Source: an uncultured Clostridia bacterium
GTDB lineage: Bacteria > Bacillota > Clostridia > TANB77 > CAG-508
DNA length: 64,000 nucleotides
Direction of reading: 5' to 3'
NCBI GenBank assembly: GCA_947631185.1
Contig: CANRKJ010000005.1
Coordinates: 1 to 64,000 of the forward strand
Under the pieces are notes generated by a model, which was given only the letters and a program-made list of their open reading frames with translations, was not told where the DNA came from and made no database searches. The position numbers were made by a program, and so were the translations under genes. This document shows, in pieces, positions 29,851-40,029 of the stretch (the stretch's first letter is position 1; the number at the start of each line of letters is the position of its first letter).

Positions 29851-31218
29851 TTAACAATCTTCTAAAACATATTTTTTAAATAAATTACCTCTTTCTTCAA
29901 AATTTTTATAAAATCCATAACTACTTGCTGATGGAGATAATAAACATATTGTATTCTTCCTTGTAATAGCTTTTGCTTTTTCTACAGCACTTTTTAAATC
30001 ATCATAATAAAAAATCCTTTTTTTAGAATCCTTTAAATTCTCATATATAATTTTTCCTGTTGTATGTAAACATATAATATTTTCTATATTAGATTCTTCT
30101 AAAAATTTAATAAACTCTTTTAAACTTATTTTTCTATCTTTTCCTCCTAATATTAAAGTATTTACATTTTTTAGAGTTTCCACTCCATTTATTGTGGCTT
30201 CTGGAATTGTAGCAATTGAATCATTGTAATATAGTACTCCATCTATTTTTGCAACAAATTCTAATCTGTGCTCTAAAGGCTGAAACGAACATATTGCATT
30301 TAATGTTTTAGTCATATCTAGATTCAGTATCTTAGAAACTGCTATTACAAACATTATATTATTAATATTATGAATCCCTTTTAAATTCATTTTTCTATTT
30401 ATATTCATAATTTTCTCATCATTATAATAGATATACTCATTTTTAATATATATGTTTGAATTATTTATATTAGAAGTTATATTATTCACAGAAATTGCTA
30501 TATCATTTTCTTTATATAAAAATCTCATTTTTTTGATATTTTCATTTTCACAATTATAAATAAAATAGTCATTTTTATTTTGAAATTTTGCTATATTAAA
30601 TTTAGCACTTATATAATCCTCAAATGATTTATAATGATCTAAATGTTCCTCATAAATATTTAACATGATTGCTATTTTAGGAGAAAATTTTGCATATTCT
30701 AAAGTATGAGATGAAACTTCTAAAACAGCAATTGTATCTTCTTCAATTTCATCAATATCATCAAAAATCGGAACTCCTATATTTTCTAGTAATATTGATT
30801 TTTTATTATTCTCTAGCAAAACTCTATTTATTAACGAACTAGTTGTACTTTTGCCTTTTGTTCCTGTAACACCAATGGTAAGAATATTAAAAAATTTTAA
30901 AAATAGTTCATATTGGCTAGTAATTTTATTTTTTATTTCATTACAATTATAGTTTTTTAATGATATACCAGGTGATTTTATTATTAAATCGTACTTATTT
31001 AATAATTCTATATCTATTTTTCCCAATATTACTTCACAAAAAATATCCTCTTCAAGCTCTGGATTTAAATCTAATAATTTTAAATTATCATCCATAATAT
31101 CAATAAACTTATCTGGAAAGCTTTTTCTTATAAAATTATATGTAGATTTTCCCTGTTTACCAAATCCTAAAATTATTATTTTTTTATCTTCTAAATAATC
31201 TAATAATTCATTTACCAT
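29851..31218 (-). CDS. murD: UDP-N-acetylmuramoyl-L-alanine-glutamate ligase (MurD, probably MurD2 type)
   Basis: A 455-residue Mur ligase adding glutamate to UDP-MurNAc-L-Ala. It has an N-terminal Rossmann-like domain (KKIIILGFGKQGKST), the ATP loop TIGVTGTKGKSTTSSLI (~residue 113), the central LEVSSHTLEYAKFSPKIAIMLNI, NIYEEHLDHYKSFEDYISAK, the C-terminal HRLEFVAKIDGVLYYNDSIA and ILGGKDRKISL. Its start overlaps the stop of murL (ATGGTAA), so the two are translationally coupled. Pairing with MurL implies that it uses L-Glu and is the MurD2 type, rather than the D-Glu-using MurD; that is inference from context. Confidence 0.92.
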   Translation of the reverse strand: MVNELLDYLEDKKIIILGFGKQGKSTYNFIRKSFPDKFIDIMDDNLKLLDLNPELEEDIFCEVILGKIDIELLNKYDLIIKSPGISLKNYNCNEIKNKITSQYELFLKFFNILTIGVTGTKGKSTTSSLINRVLLENNKKSILLENIGVPIFDDIDEIEEDTIAVLEVSSHTLEYAKFSPKIAIMLNIYEEHLDHYKSFEDYISAKFNIAKFQNKNDYFIYNCENENIKKMRFLYKENDIAISVNNITSNINNSNIYIKNEYIYYNDEKIMNINRKMNLKGIHNINNIMFVIAVSKILNLDMTKTLNAICSFQPLEHRLEFVAKIDGVLYYNDSIATIPEATINGVETLKNVNTLILGGKDRKISLKEFIKFLEESNIENIICLHTTGKIIYENLKDSKKRIFYYDDLKSAVEKAKAITRKNTICLLSPSASSYGFYKNFEERGNLFKKYVLEDC

Positions 31219-32576
31219 TCTTCAATCTTCCTTTTTAAAATATTTTTCAATTCATAAGGTAAATTGTTATTATTATCAAAATTTTTCAATATATTATCAT
31301 CAGATATTAACTTAAAATTATCTTTATAATAATTTAACAATTTAGGAAGTTTTTTATCTTCTCTTTTTTTTATAATTTCCGAAATAGCATAATTTACTTC
31401 TCTATATGTTCCTACACATTCAAAAGGTTTATTTTTCTCATATCCACAAAGTCCCAAAAATATTTCTTTTAAAGATTCTTTATCCAATAAATCTTCACCA
31501 AACATTTCTATAACTTTCTCTTTGTCCCAAAAAACACTTATCATTATATATACAAATAAACATTTTGGACAATTATTGCACCATTTCCAAGGTGAAGATT
31601 TACTTCCAATATTACAACTTTTTATTGTTTTATAATACTTATCATTTTCAGTAAATATTTTAGAAATTTGGATTTCTGAAAGTGGTCTTAATAAACTGAA
31701 ATATAATACATCTGATTTTAAATATTTTTCTGAATAAAGTTTAAAATCATTCTCAAATTCATAACTCTTTGAATATTGATGGTTAATTTTTTGACCTTCT
31801 ACATTCGACTCATTTGCACTAGACTCGTTTGATAAAGTAATATATTTTATATTCATTAAACTAGAAACAAAATATGTCAAAAATGCAAGCATTGATGAAA
31901 AAGGTGTATGACCATTTATAAAACCCACTGAATTTAAAAAAAGTAATTTTTTATCTATAGTCCTCTGTACTTCAATAATTCTATCATTTTCATATCCAGC
32001 TATACTCGCACATTTTTTTGTAACTTCCTTAGGATTTACTATAAAAGCATATGATTTACTATGATATTCTTTTAATAATTCAAGAGTAACAGCAGAATCT
32101 TTTCCACCACCTATAGGAATTAAAAAATCTTCTTTAGAATTTTTTTTATTTTCTATTTCTATTGGTTTTCCCGTACAAACTATATTCATAAAATCATTTA
32201 TATTAGTATTAATCCCATTTGTATAAAATAATTCACCTAAACCATAAAAATATAATTTTTTAAACCATTTAATTTGTTCTTCATTTAAAAAACCACATTT
32301 TATTATAATATTTTTTGAGCAAACCACTTTCCAATAACTAATTAATTCAACTAATCCTAAATTAAAAACAATATTTTTTGTATTATTATCAATTTCTGAA
32401 AAATTAAAATTTTTTCTTAGTATTTTAGTTATAGGTGTAAATTTAACTAAACCATTTATACTAAAATAAAACTTTAGTAATATGTATTCTTTATCTTCAA
32501 TTATTTCATAATCTTCATAAATAAAATCACTATACTTTTCTCTTAAATAAAGAAACTTAGAATTATTATCTTTCAT
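31212..32576 (-). CDS. murL: UDP-MurNAc-L-Ala-L-Glu epimerase MurL
   Basis: A 454-residue protein matching the MurL family, which epimerises the terminal L-Glu of UDP-MurNAc-L-Ala-L-Glu to D-Glu. Features: the PP-loop-like LIPIGGGKDSAVTLELLKEY, ITLSNESSANESNVEGQKIN followed by HQYSKSYEFE, LLRPLSEIQISKIF, and a Cys-rich SSPWKWCNNCPKCLFVYIM. This family contains an ATP-binding N-type fold and was described with MurD2 in Xanthomonas. I chose ATG 32576 because GAGAGGA lies upstream; a TTG 15 nt earlier overlaps the site. Overlap with murD (7 nt) supports a joint role in peptidoglycan synthesis, bypassing a glutamate racemase (MurI). Confidence 0.85.
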   Translation of the reverse strand: MKDNNSKFLYLREKYSDFIYEDYEIIEDKEYILLKFYFSINGLVKFTPITKILRKNFNFSEIDNNTKNIVFNLGLVELISYWKVVCSKNIIIKCGFLNEEQIKWFKKLYFYGLGELFYTNGINTNINDFMNIVCTGKPIEIENKKNSKEDFLIPIGGGKDSAVTLELLKEYHSKSYAFIVNPKEVTKKCASIAGYENDRIIEVQRTIDKKLLFLNSVGFINGHTPFSSMLAFLTYFVSSLMNIKYITLSNESSANESNVEGQKINHQYSKSYEFENDFKLYSEKYLKSDVLYFSLLRPLSEIQISKIFTENDKYYKTIKSCNIGSKSSPWKWCNNCPKCLFVYIMISVFWDKEKVIEMFGEDLLDKESLKEIFLGLCGYEKNKPFECVGTYREVNYAISEIIKKREDKKLPKLLNYYKDNFKLISDDNILKNFDNNNNLPYELKNILKRKIEEW

Positions 32577-32679
32577 AAAAAGTCCTCTCAATATAATCTA
32601 TTTTACTTATTTTATATTATTACTATTTTAACAATCTATAAACTAATATTATGTAAATTATTTTAACGTACTATATTTA

Positions 32680-33979
32680 TTATTTTATTTTCTCTTTTGG
32701 CATAATATCTTCTAGAGTAATAGTTCTTGTTCCAGCTCTATTTTTCCCTAATTTTATTAAACTTGGACTAATTTTACACTTTTCTAATCCCTTTTTAATT
32801 AATTCTACATATTCAATTTTTTCTTGTTCTGTACCTTCAGAACTTATTCCTCTTAATATTATTTTACCTAATTCAGCTATTCTAATTTTTTTCTCATAAA
32901 ATTTTAACTGATTACCGCAATTTATATTTATCATGAATTGAACTCAATAATTGTTTTGCTCCATCTATTCTTTCCATTGATAACAAATTATCTAAAACAC
33001 AATTTAAAGCACAATTAACAGTGCATCCAGAAAGTTCAATAATTTGAGATAAAGTATCTTTAGGATTTTTTATTGGAAACCTAACTGAATCATTTGCTAT
33101 ATTTTGTATTATTATATTATAAAATATATTTTTCTGTTGCTCTTCTGTTAAACTGAATTTATTTTTTGGTAATAAACTAACAGCTTTTTTTGACTCTCTA
33201 TCTATTATTTCATTTGCATTTTTTATTTCTAAATTTCCATCTGCTAGCTGTAAAGCAATACTCTCCATACTTTTAGGAAGTACATGTTTTTTATTCAATT
33301 CCATCTCTTGCTTTTTTCTTGATATTAATAAATCTACTGAGGAAAAAAACATTACATTTTTATTATTTTTTTTCAAATCATTTATTAATTCTTTCAACTC
33401 ATTTAATCTATCAATACTAGTTGCTTTCTTTACTTCTAAACTCAATGTATCAATTTGTTTTAAATCAAATTTATTTTTTAAATCTAAATATAAAAATTTT
33501 TTATTTTTTACATTTCTTTTATAATAATTATTTAAAAAATTAAAATATCCCTGAATTCTTTCTAATTGTTCTAATGTTAAATTCATTTTATATAATTTAT
33601 TTAATTCTACATTGATATTTTTTCCTATTGTTTTATTGATTTTTTGTGAATCTGTTTCATTTAATTCATCAATTAAATTATTTATTTTTGTGATTATATT
33701 TTCAACTTCTTCCTTTTCTGAATCTAATTGTTCACAAAAATTTGATACATTTGAATCCTCATTATACAATTCAAAATATTTTTTATTCATATAATTAATT
33801 TTATCTAATAATTTTCTTTGCAAATTTTCTTCTTTAATTTCTTCATTAATTTGTTTTTTTAAATTCAATAAATTTTCTATAGGAATTTCAAATTCAGATG
33901 ATATTAGTTCTATACTATATCCTTTTTTAATATATTCACTAAAAATCCCTATATAATCCATGTCTATATCTTTTATCAT
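32680..33979 (-). CDS. Unknown coiled-coil protein, probably one product across a CGG frameshift
   Basis: Two frames overlap here. The first (ATG 33979) encodes 355 residues rich in coiled coil, ending HDKYKLR with the codons TTG CGG TAA. The second encodes 84 residues, continuing GNQLKFYEKKIRIAELGKII. If the C of CGG (32917) is skipped, the ribosome reads GGT AAT CAG and enters the second frame exactly, giving a 432-residue protein. The second frame has only an internal ATG (32934) with no ribosome binding site. No family is recognised; the segment ELSGCTVNCALNCVLDNLL has three close cysteines. This is the fourth gene interrupted at a CGG codon, but here there is no conserved motif to prove the fusion. 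Confidence 0.55.
32914..32917 (-). other. Recoding site CGGT (read GGT, Gly) joining two frames
   Basis: TTG-CGGT-AAT-CAG on the minus strand. In the zero frame CGG is followed at once by TAA. Confidence 0.55.
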
Positions 33980-34037
33980 ATTTTGGGTTCCTTTTTTATT
34001 TTTGTTTATTATACTTTAAATTTTAAAAAAAATCAAT

Positions 34038-34075
34038 AAAAAAAGCACTTCTCTAGACATATCTAAAGAAGCACT
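34038..34075 (-). terminator. Terminator of the repeat-protein gene
   Basis: On the minus strand AGTGCTTCTTTAGA and TCTAGAGAAGTGCT form a 14-bp stem with one G-U, then TTTTTTT. Confidence 0.8.
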
Positions 34076-34094
34076 AAATTAGCCAAAATATTAT

Positions 34095-35795
34095 TTATTC
34101 TTTTCGTTCTTTTATGAGTTTATGCATTTCTTTAAGAAAACCATAAGCTCTGATATTTGGAAACTTACCTTCATAATTTTTGGATACATAATCATTCAAA
34201 TATGATGCATAACTCAGTCTTATATCAACAGCTTCCTTGCTCTGCTGATTTATACCAGCCGAATTTAAATAATCTTCTATAGAATCAACTTCACTATCCA
34301 TTTCAACAGCCATAATTGTTAAATCAATAATCTTTTGGTTTATTGGATTAGATTTTTTTGATTTTATTCCTATTTTTTTCATAATAGAAATTACAATTTC
34401 AGAAATGGATGCAGAGAAATCTAGTGTAGCTAGCCATGTCTCAAAAGAAGGAATAGGTGGAAATGCACAAAACCTTATACTCTTAGGTTGCTCAATTTTT
34501 TGCAAAATTTGTTCCCCAGAAGTTTTAGCATCTATATCACCATCTTCTGATTTTTCTTGAATGTTTAATTTTTCATTACTATTTTCTATATCCGATTTAC
34601 TTTCTTCTTGATTCGGTATAACTATTGAACTATCATTAGATTCCGAATCTTCTGAGAAGCCATCTTTATAATAGTCTTTAAACTGTATAATACCTTTTAT
34701 AAATGGCATCATTGTTCCTGGTGAATTTAAATCTTTGAGCCGTCTAGAAATTATTGATGAAAGATATGACACTTTACCTGGTACATAATTTAAATCTAAT
34801 GTCATTTTATTAAAGTTTTTATTAGTATAAATTTCAGAATCTGATAAATCAGAATCCTTTATAATATTAATTATACTAATAAAATAATTCTTATTATTAT
34901 ACGAAAACATAAGTTTTTTAGCAATTTTTTCAACAAACTCATCAAATGATTTTGAAGTCACTGCTATTAAATTTACCCAATCAGGAATAAAAACTTTTGT
35001 TACTTTGAAATAGTTTCCTTTTTTATTTTTCTTTATTTCAGATTCCTGCTGATTTGCATCATCATTCTCAACTTCAGTTTCCTGCTGATTTGTATCAACA
35101 TTTTCTACTTCAGTTTCCTGCTGATCTGCATCAACATTCTCTACTTCAGTTTCCTGCTGATCTGCATCATCATTCTCTACTTTAGATTCCTGCTGATTTG
35201 CATCAACCTTCTCTACTTCAGTTTCCTGCTGATTTGCATCATCATTCTCTACTTTAGATTCCTGCTGATTTGCATCAACATTCTCTACTTCAGTTTCCTG
35301 CTGATTTGAATCATCATTCTCAACTTCAGTTTCCTGCTGATTTGCATCATCATTCTCTACTTTAGATTCCTGCTGATTTGCATCATCATTCTCAACTTCA
35401 GTTTCCTGCTGATCTGCATCAACATTCTCTACTTCAGTTTCCTGCTGATTTGTATCAACATTCTCTACTTCAGTTTCCTGCTGATTTGCATCAACATTCT
35501 CTACTTCAGTTTCCTGCTGATTTGCATTGTTTTTTTGAGTTTCCCAGTTAGTAACCATAAAGAAATAATCCATATTTAATTCACAAATCATTTGGATAAA
35601 TTCTTGTGGAGGTAATTCATCAAAAACCACCTCAAAATTTACTACTTTATTACCTTTTTCATTCTGATTTTCGGTTAAAGTAAATTTTTCCACTTTCCGA
35701 ACTACTTTTTCGTTGAATATCATCTCCAATAAAATTCTCTTTTTCTGCTCCACCTCTTTTTCCGTAAAACAAGTAAATTGTCCCTGTAATTTCAT
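34095..35795 (-). CDS. Acidic repeat protein with 14 tandem 12-residue repeats, unknown function
   Basis: A 566-residue protein with no signal peptide. Residues ~1-88 form a small domain (MKLQGQFTCFTEKEVEQKK...). Then come 14 near-identical 12-residue units of the type DANQQETEVEND, residues ~89-256, strongly acidic. A C-terminal region of ~310 residues follows (FKVTKVFIPDWVNLIAV..., ending FLKEMHKLIKERKE), with a Glu/Ser-rich linker in the middle. I recognise no family. It is the only gene in the window that uses CGG as a sense codon without a frame break (GTT CGG AAA near residue 35, AGA CGG CTC near residue 330). It also uses GAG, CAG and GTG more than its neighbours, so transfer from elsewhere is plausible. 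Confidence 0.6.
   Translation of the reverse strand: MKLQGQFTCFTEKEVEQKKRILLEMIFNEKVVRKVEKFTLTENQNEKGNKVVNFEVVFDELPPQEFIQMICELNMDYFFMVTNWETQKNNANQQETEVENVDANQQETEVENVDTNQQETEVENVDADQQETEVENDDANQQESKVENDDANQQETEVENDDSNQQETEVENVDANQQESKVENDDANQQETEVEKVDANQQESKVENDDADQQETEVENVDADQQETEVENVDTNQQETEVENDDANQQESEIKKNKKGNYFKVTKVFIPDWVNLIAVTSKSFDEFVEKIAKKLMFSYNNKNYFISIINIIKDSDLSDSEIYTNKNFNKMTLDLNYVPGKVSYLSSIISRRLKDLNSPGTMMPFIKGIIQFKDYYKDGFSEDSESNDSSIVIPNQEESKSDIENSNEKLNIQEKSEDGDIDAKTSGEQILQKIEQPKSIRFCAFPPIPSFETWLATLDFSASISEIVISIMKKIGIKSKKSNPINQKIIDLTIMAVEMDSEVDSIEDYLNSAGINQQSKEAVDIRLSYASYLNDYVSKNYEGKFPNIRAYGFLKEMHKLIKERKE
35030..35530 (-). repeat. 36-nt coding tandem repeat, 14 copies
   Basis: Fourteen 36-nt units (12 codons) with very similar sequence inside the acidic repeat gene. 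Variants (NQQETEVENV, NQQESKVEND) alternate, indicating recombinational shuffling. Copy number may vary between strains. Confidence 0.85.
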
Positions 35796-35986
35796 GAATA
35801 ATCATTCCTTTCTAAATAGTTTTTACAGGTAAATTGAATATTTTGGCTTTTAACAATTTTCTAAAATTATAATAATGTAAAAATACTTATAATAACTTTA
35901 GCATAATTGAAAAATCAATATCACTGTTATACCATAAATTCATTTAAAATTCAAGTATCATATGTTATTGTAGGTGATTAAAAAAT

Positions 35987-36045
35987 AAAAAACTAGCTAT
36001 TTATTTTAAATCCACTTATTTTGGATTAATAAAAATCTAGTTTTT
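35987..36045 (-). terminator. Terminator of maf
   Basis: AAAAACTAGATTTTTATTAA and the later TAGCTAGTTTTT pair over roughly 9 bp at the base, followed by TATTTTTT on the minus strand; the internal part is looser. Confidence 0.5.
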
Positions 36046-36051
36046 ATATCA

Positions 36052-36627
36052 CTATATACAATCATTTTCTTTTAATATATCATATACTCTACCTATTGGG
36101 AGTCCCACAACAGAATAATAATCTCCAAATATTTTTTCAACAAATCTACAAAAACTACTTTGTATTGCATATGCTCCAGCTTTATCATATGGATTTTCAT
36201 AATCCACATATTCTTCAATTTCTTTATCTGTTATTCTTTTAAAGTACACATCAACTTTTGATATTTCAACATACTCCTTATAAACACCTTTATCTTCAAT
36301 TAAAATAGCTAAACTAGTATATACAGTATGTCTTCCACCTTCAAGTTCTTTTAACATTCTTATTGCATCTTGTCTATCTTTTGGTTTTTCGTATACTTTA
36401 TCTGATTTTACAACCATAGTATCTGAGCCAATTATAGCTCTATCACCTTGTGTGTTCTCAAATACAGTTTTTGCCTTAATATATGCTAACCTTTTTGATT
36501 GATCTTCTAAACTTAATCCTTCTTCAAATGTTTCATCTACATTGCTTACAAATACTTCAAAATCTATACCAGCTAAATCCATTAATTCTTTTCTTCTTGG
36601 CGACTTTGATGCAAGAATTATTTTCAT
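36052..36627 (-). CDS. maf: Maf-family nucleoside triphosphate pyrophosphatase
   Basis: A 191-residue dTTP/UTP-type pyrophosphatase of the Maf (YhdE-like) family, cleaning non-canonical or excess nucleotides. The signature ILASKSPRRKELMDLAGI at the N-terminus, the acidic VDETFEEG, IGSDTMVV (catalytic Asp), KPKDRQDAIRMLKEL and GRHTVYT are all present. It ends YYSVVGLPIGRVYDIL. Single gene; upstream region is divergent to pflB. Confidence 0.93.
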   Translation of the reverse strand: MKIILASKSPRRKELMDLAGIDFEVFVSNVDETFEEGLSLEDQSKRLAYIKAKTVFENTQGDRAIIGSDTMVVKSDKVYEKPKDRQDAIRMLKELEGGRHTVYTSLAILIEDKGVYKEYVEISKVDVYFKRITDKEIEEYVDYENPYDKAGAYAIQSSFCRFVEKIFGDYYSVVGLPIGRVYDILKENDCI

Positions 36628-36752
36628 ATTTTATCACATTCCTTTTATATTATATTTTTGTTAATTATATAAAATTATTGAAAAAAAGTAAAGAAAATTT
36701 TATTTAACAATATTTATATTGAAATATTAAATATAAAAATTAATTTTTATAA

Positions 36753-36781
36753 TTGTATTTTAATAAACATTGTGTTAAAAT
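36753..36781 (+). promoter_or_regulatory. Promoter of pflB-pflA
   Basis: TTGTAT (36753-36758), a 17-nt spacer and TAAAAT (36776-36781), about 70 nt before the pflB start. Confidence 0.5.
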
Positions 36782-36853
36782 CTATTGAGGAAATTTGAAA
36801 TATACAAATTTTATAATATTGTATATACTACTATTATAAATTAGGAGGTCATT

Positions 36854-39088
36854 ATGAAATTTGAAGAATGGAATAATTTTGTAGGAGGAAAATGGGAAAA
36901 AGAAATAGACGTAAGAGATTTTATTCAAAAAAACTATACACCATATACAGGAAATTCCGATTTTCTTGCACCTGCTACAGAAAAAACCAATAAATTATGG
37001 AACAAAGTTTTAGAACTTTATAAAAAAGAAAAAGAAAACGGAGGAGTTTTAGACATATCTAATGATGTTGTTTCAACAATTTCAAGCCATGAAGCTGGTT
37101 ATATTGATAAAGATTTAGAAACAATAGTTGGATTACAAACTGAAAAGCCTTTAAAAAGAGCTATAATGCCAAATGGAGGAATCAGAATAGTAGAAAAATC
37201 ATGCTCTGCATATAATACTAAAGTTTCTGATAAAATTGAAGATATATATCATAATTATAGAAGGACTCATAATGATGGAGTATTTATGGCATATACACCT
37301 GAAATTAGAGCAGCTAGAAGTTCACATCTACTTACTGGATTACCTGATGGTTATGGTAGAGGAAGAATAATTGGAGACTATAGAAGAGTAGCTCTTTATG
37401 GAATTGACTTTTTAATTGAAGAAAAAAATCAAGAATTTAAAACAACATATACAAATAGTATTACCGAAGAAATAATTAGGCAACGTGAAGAAATAAAAGA
37501 TCAAATATCAGCTTTACAAGAATTAAAAGTAATGGCAAATAAATATGGATTTGACATTTCTAAACCAGCCAGCACTGCAAAAGAAGCAATTCAATGGTTG
37601 TATTTTGGTTATTTAGGTGCAATTAAAGAACAAAATGGTGCAGCAATGAGTATTGGAAAAAATTCGACTTTTTTAGATATTTATATTGAAAGAGATTTAA
37701 AATCAGGAATTATTACAGAAGAAGAAGCTCAAGAATATATAGATCACTTTATTATGAAACTAAGAATGGTTCGCTTTTTAAGAACGCCTGAATATGATGA
37801 ATTGTTTAGCGGTGATCCTGTTTGGGTTACTGAAAGCATTGGAGGAATGGGAATTGATGGAAGAACTTTAGTAACAAAAACAGCTTTTAGAATTTTACAC
37901 ACCCTAGAAAATCTTGGTCCTGCTCCTGAACCAAATTTAACAGTACTATGGTCTACTAGATTACCTGAAGGATTTAAAAAATATACAACAGGTCTTTCAA
38001 TAAAAACTAGTGCTATTCAATATGAAAATGATGATTTAATGAGAATTACTTTAGGAGACGATTATGGTATAGCATGTTGTGTATCTGCTATGAGAATTGG
38101 AAAACAAATGCAATTCTTTGGTGCAAGATGTAATTTAGCTAAAACTTTGCTATATGCTATAAATGGTGGAAAAGATGAAAATTCAGGAAAACAAGTTGCC
38201 CCTAAATTTGAACCTGTTACTTCTGAATATTTAGATTATGATGAAGTTATGGAAAAATTTGACAATATGATGGAATATGTTGCAAGAATATACATGGAAG
38301 CTTTGAATATTATTCATTATATGCATGATAAATATTGTTATGAAGCACTAGAAATGGCTTTACATGATAAAGATGTATACAGAACTATGGCTTGTGGTAT
38401 TGCTGGACTTTCAATTGTTGCAGATTCATTTTCAGCTATGAAATACGCAAAGGTAAAAGTAATTAGAAATGAAGATGGACTTGCTGTTAATTATAAAATT
38501 GAAGGTGATTTTCCAAAATATGGTAATGATGATGACAGAGTTGATAACATAGCTGTTGATATAGTAAAACAATTTATGAGAAAACTTAGTAAACAACAAA
38601 CCTATAGAAACGCTACTCCTACTCAATCAATTTTAACAATCACTTCTAATGTAGTTTATGGAAAAGCTACTGGAGCTACTCCTGATGGAAGAAAGGCTGG
38701 TGAACCTTTTGGACCTGGAGCAAATCCTGTTCACGGAAGAGATAAAAATGGTGCAATTGCATCTTTAAATTCTGTTGCAAAACTTCCTTATGAATACGCG
38801 TCTGATGGAATTTCTTATACTTTTGCTATGGTTCCAAAAGCACTTGGAAAAACACCAGAAGAAAGAATTAACAATCTAATTGCTTTGCTTGATGGTTATT
38901 TTGTTCAAAATAGTCACCATATTAATGTAAATATTTTTGATAGAGCTTTATTAGAAGATGCTATGAAACATCCTGAAAAATATCCTCAACTTACAGTTCG
39001 TGTTTCAGGATATGCTGTTAATTTCACAAAATTAACTAAAGAACAACAATTAGATGTTATAAATAGAACAATTCATGAATCAATATAA
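36854..39088 (+). CDS. pflB: Formate C-acetyltransferase (pyruvate formate-lyase)
   Basis: A 744-residue glycyl-radical enzyme converting pyruvate and CoA to acetyl-CoA and formate, the core of anaerobic fermentation. The catalytic Cys pair is in [11 protein letters not shown] (~residues 415-416), and the glycine-radical loop is [21 protein letters not shown] near the C-terminus. Others: PFL substrate pocket [20 protein letters not shown] and [19 protein letters not shown]. Length matches the family. AGGAGG lies upstream of ATG 36854. It is followed 81 nt later by its activase. Confidence 0.98.
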   Translation: MKFEEWNNFVGGKWEKEIDVRDFIQKNYTPYTGNSDFLAPATEKTNKLWNKVLELYKKEKENGGVLDISNDVVSTISSHEAGYIDKDLETIVGLQTEKPLKRAIMPNGGIRIVEKSCSAYNTKVSDKIEDIYHNYRRTHNDGVFMAYTPEIRAARSSHLLTGLPDGYGRGRIIGDYRRVALYGIDFLIEEKNQEFKTTYTNSITEEIIRQREEIKDQISALQELKVMANKYGFDISKPASTAKEAIQWLYFGYLGAIKEQNGAAMSIGKNSTFLDIYIERDLKSGIITEEEAQEYIDHFIMKLRMVRFLRTPEYDELFSGDPVWVTESIGGMGIDGRTLVTKTAFRILHTLENLGPAPEPNLTVLWSTRLPEGFKKYTTGLSIKTSAIQYENDDLMRITLGDDYGIACCVSAMRIGKQMQFFGARCNLAKTLLYAINGGKDENSGKQVAPKFEPVTSEYLDYDEVMEKFDNMMEYVARIYMEALNIIHYMHDKYCYEALEMALHDKDVYRTMACGIAGLSIVADSFSAMKYAKVKVIRNEDGLAVNYKIEGDFPKYGNDDDRVDNIAVDIVKQFMRKLSKQQTYRNATPTQSILTITSNVVYGKATGATPDGRKAGEPFGPGANPVHGRDKNGAIASLNSVAKLPYEYASDGISYTFAMVPKALGKTPEERINNLIALLDGYFVQNSHHINVNIFDRALLEDAMKHPEKYPQLTVRVSGYAVNFTKLTKEQQLDVINRTIHESI

Positions 39089-39169
39089 GCCATAATTACG
39101 AAACTAAAATCGTAGTTTCTTTATAAATTTTTCTTTTTAATAATTAATCAATTGGAGGAAAGTAAAAAT

Positions 39170-39892
39170 ATGGAAAAAGATATTTTGGCAAATATTCATT
39201 CTTTTGAGACTATGGGCACAGTAGATGGACCAGGAATTAGATTCGTTTGTTTTATGCAGGGATGTCCTCTAAAATGTAAGTATTGCCATAATCGTGACAC
39301 TTGGGAAATTGGTAATGGTAAAAAATATACTGTAGATGAAGTATTTAATAAAATATTGCGTTCAAAACCATATATTGAAGCATCACATGGTGGAGTTACA
39401 GTATCTGGTGGAGAGCCTCTACTACAATCAGAATTTTTATTAAAACTTTTTAAAAAATTAAAACAATATAATTTTAATACAGCCATAGATACATCAGGAA
39501 GCCTTCCAATTTCAAAAACTATAGCAGAGCTACTTACATATACAGATTTAGTTATATTAGATATTAAACATATTAACAATAAAAAAGCTATCGAATTAAC
39601 TGGCGTTTCGAACGAAAATAATATAAAATTTGCAAAATACTTAAATGATAATAATATTCCAATGTGGATAAACCAAGTTTTAGTACCAGGTTATACAGAT
39701 GACCCTGAAGATTTAAAAATCTTAAAAGAATTTTTAGCAAATTTTTCTAATATTAAAAAAATACAAATACTTCCATATCATTCTTTGGGGAAATATAAAT
39801 GGAAAGAATTGAACCTAAAATATCCTTTACAAAATGTACGCGAAGCTAATGAAGATGATGTTAATAAAGCAAAAAAGATATTAGGTATATAA
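39170..39892 (+). CDS. pflA: Pyruvate formate-lyase activating enzyme
   Basis: A 240-residue radical SAM enzyme that installs the glycyl radical in PflB. It starts MEKDILANIHSFETMGTVDGPG, has the CX3CX2C cluster motif GCPLKCKYCHNRDTW (three Cys to the 4Fe-4S), GGVTVSGGEPLLQ and the SAM-binding DTSG. I chose ATG 39170 because GGAGG lies 11 nt upstream; a TTG at 39152 overlaps it. Plus strand, same operon as pflB. Confidence 0.96.
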   Translation: MEKDILANIHSFETMGTVDGPGIRFVCFMQGCPLKCKYCHNRDTWEIGNGKKYTVDEVFNKILRSKPYIEASHGGVTVSGGEPLLQSEFLLKLFKKLKQYNFNTAIDTSGSLPISKTIAELLTYTDLVILDIKHINNKKAIELTGVSNENNIKFAKYLNDNNIPMWINQVLVPGYTDDPEDLKILKEFLANFSNIKKIQILPYHSLGKYKWKELNLKYPLQNVREANEDDVNKAKKILGI

Positions 39893-39983
39893 CTTATATA
39901 TAAAGAACGCATCAATTGTTCATATGAAAAAATTTTGCATAAATTACTAGAAAAGTTTCAAAAATTTCTAGTATACAAATTCT

Positions 39984-40023
39984 GAGAGTATCGTATAGTT
40001 TACACAAACTTTACAATACTCTC
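39984..40023 (-). terminator. Terminator of the sortase-adhesin operon
   Basis: On the minus strand GAGAGTATTGTA and TACGATACTCTC form a 12-bp stem with one G-U, starting 7 nt after the adhesin stop. No clear T-run follows on the minus strand. Confidence 0.5.
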
Positions 40024-40029
40024 TTTATT

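Noticed and set aside
35030..35530. Regular 36-nt repeats that might be a CRISPR array
   Set aside because: Repeats are contiguous without spacers and encode an in-frame 12-residue repeat within a 566-residue ORF.
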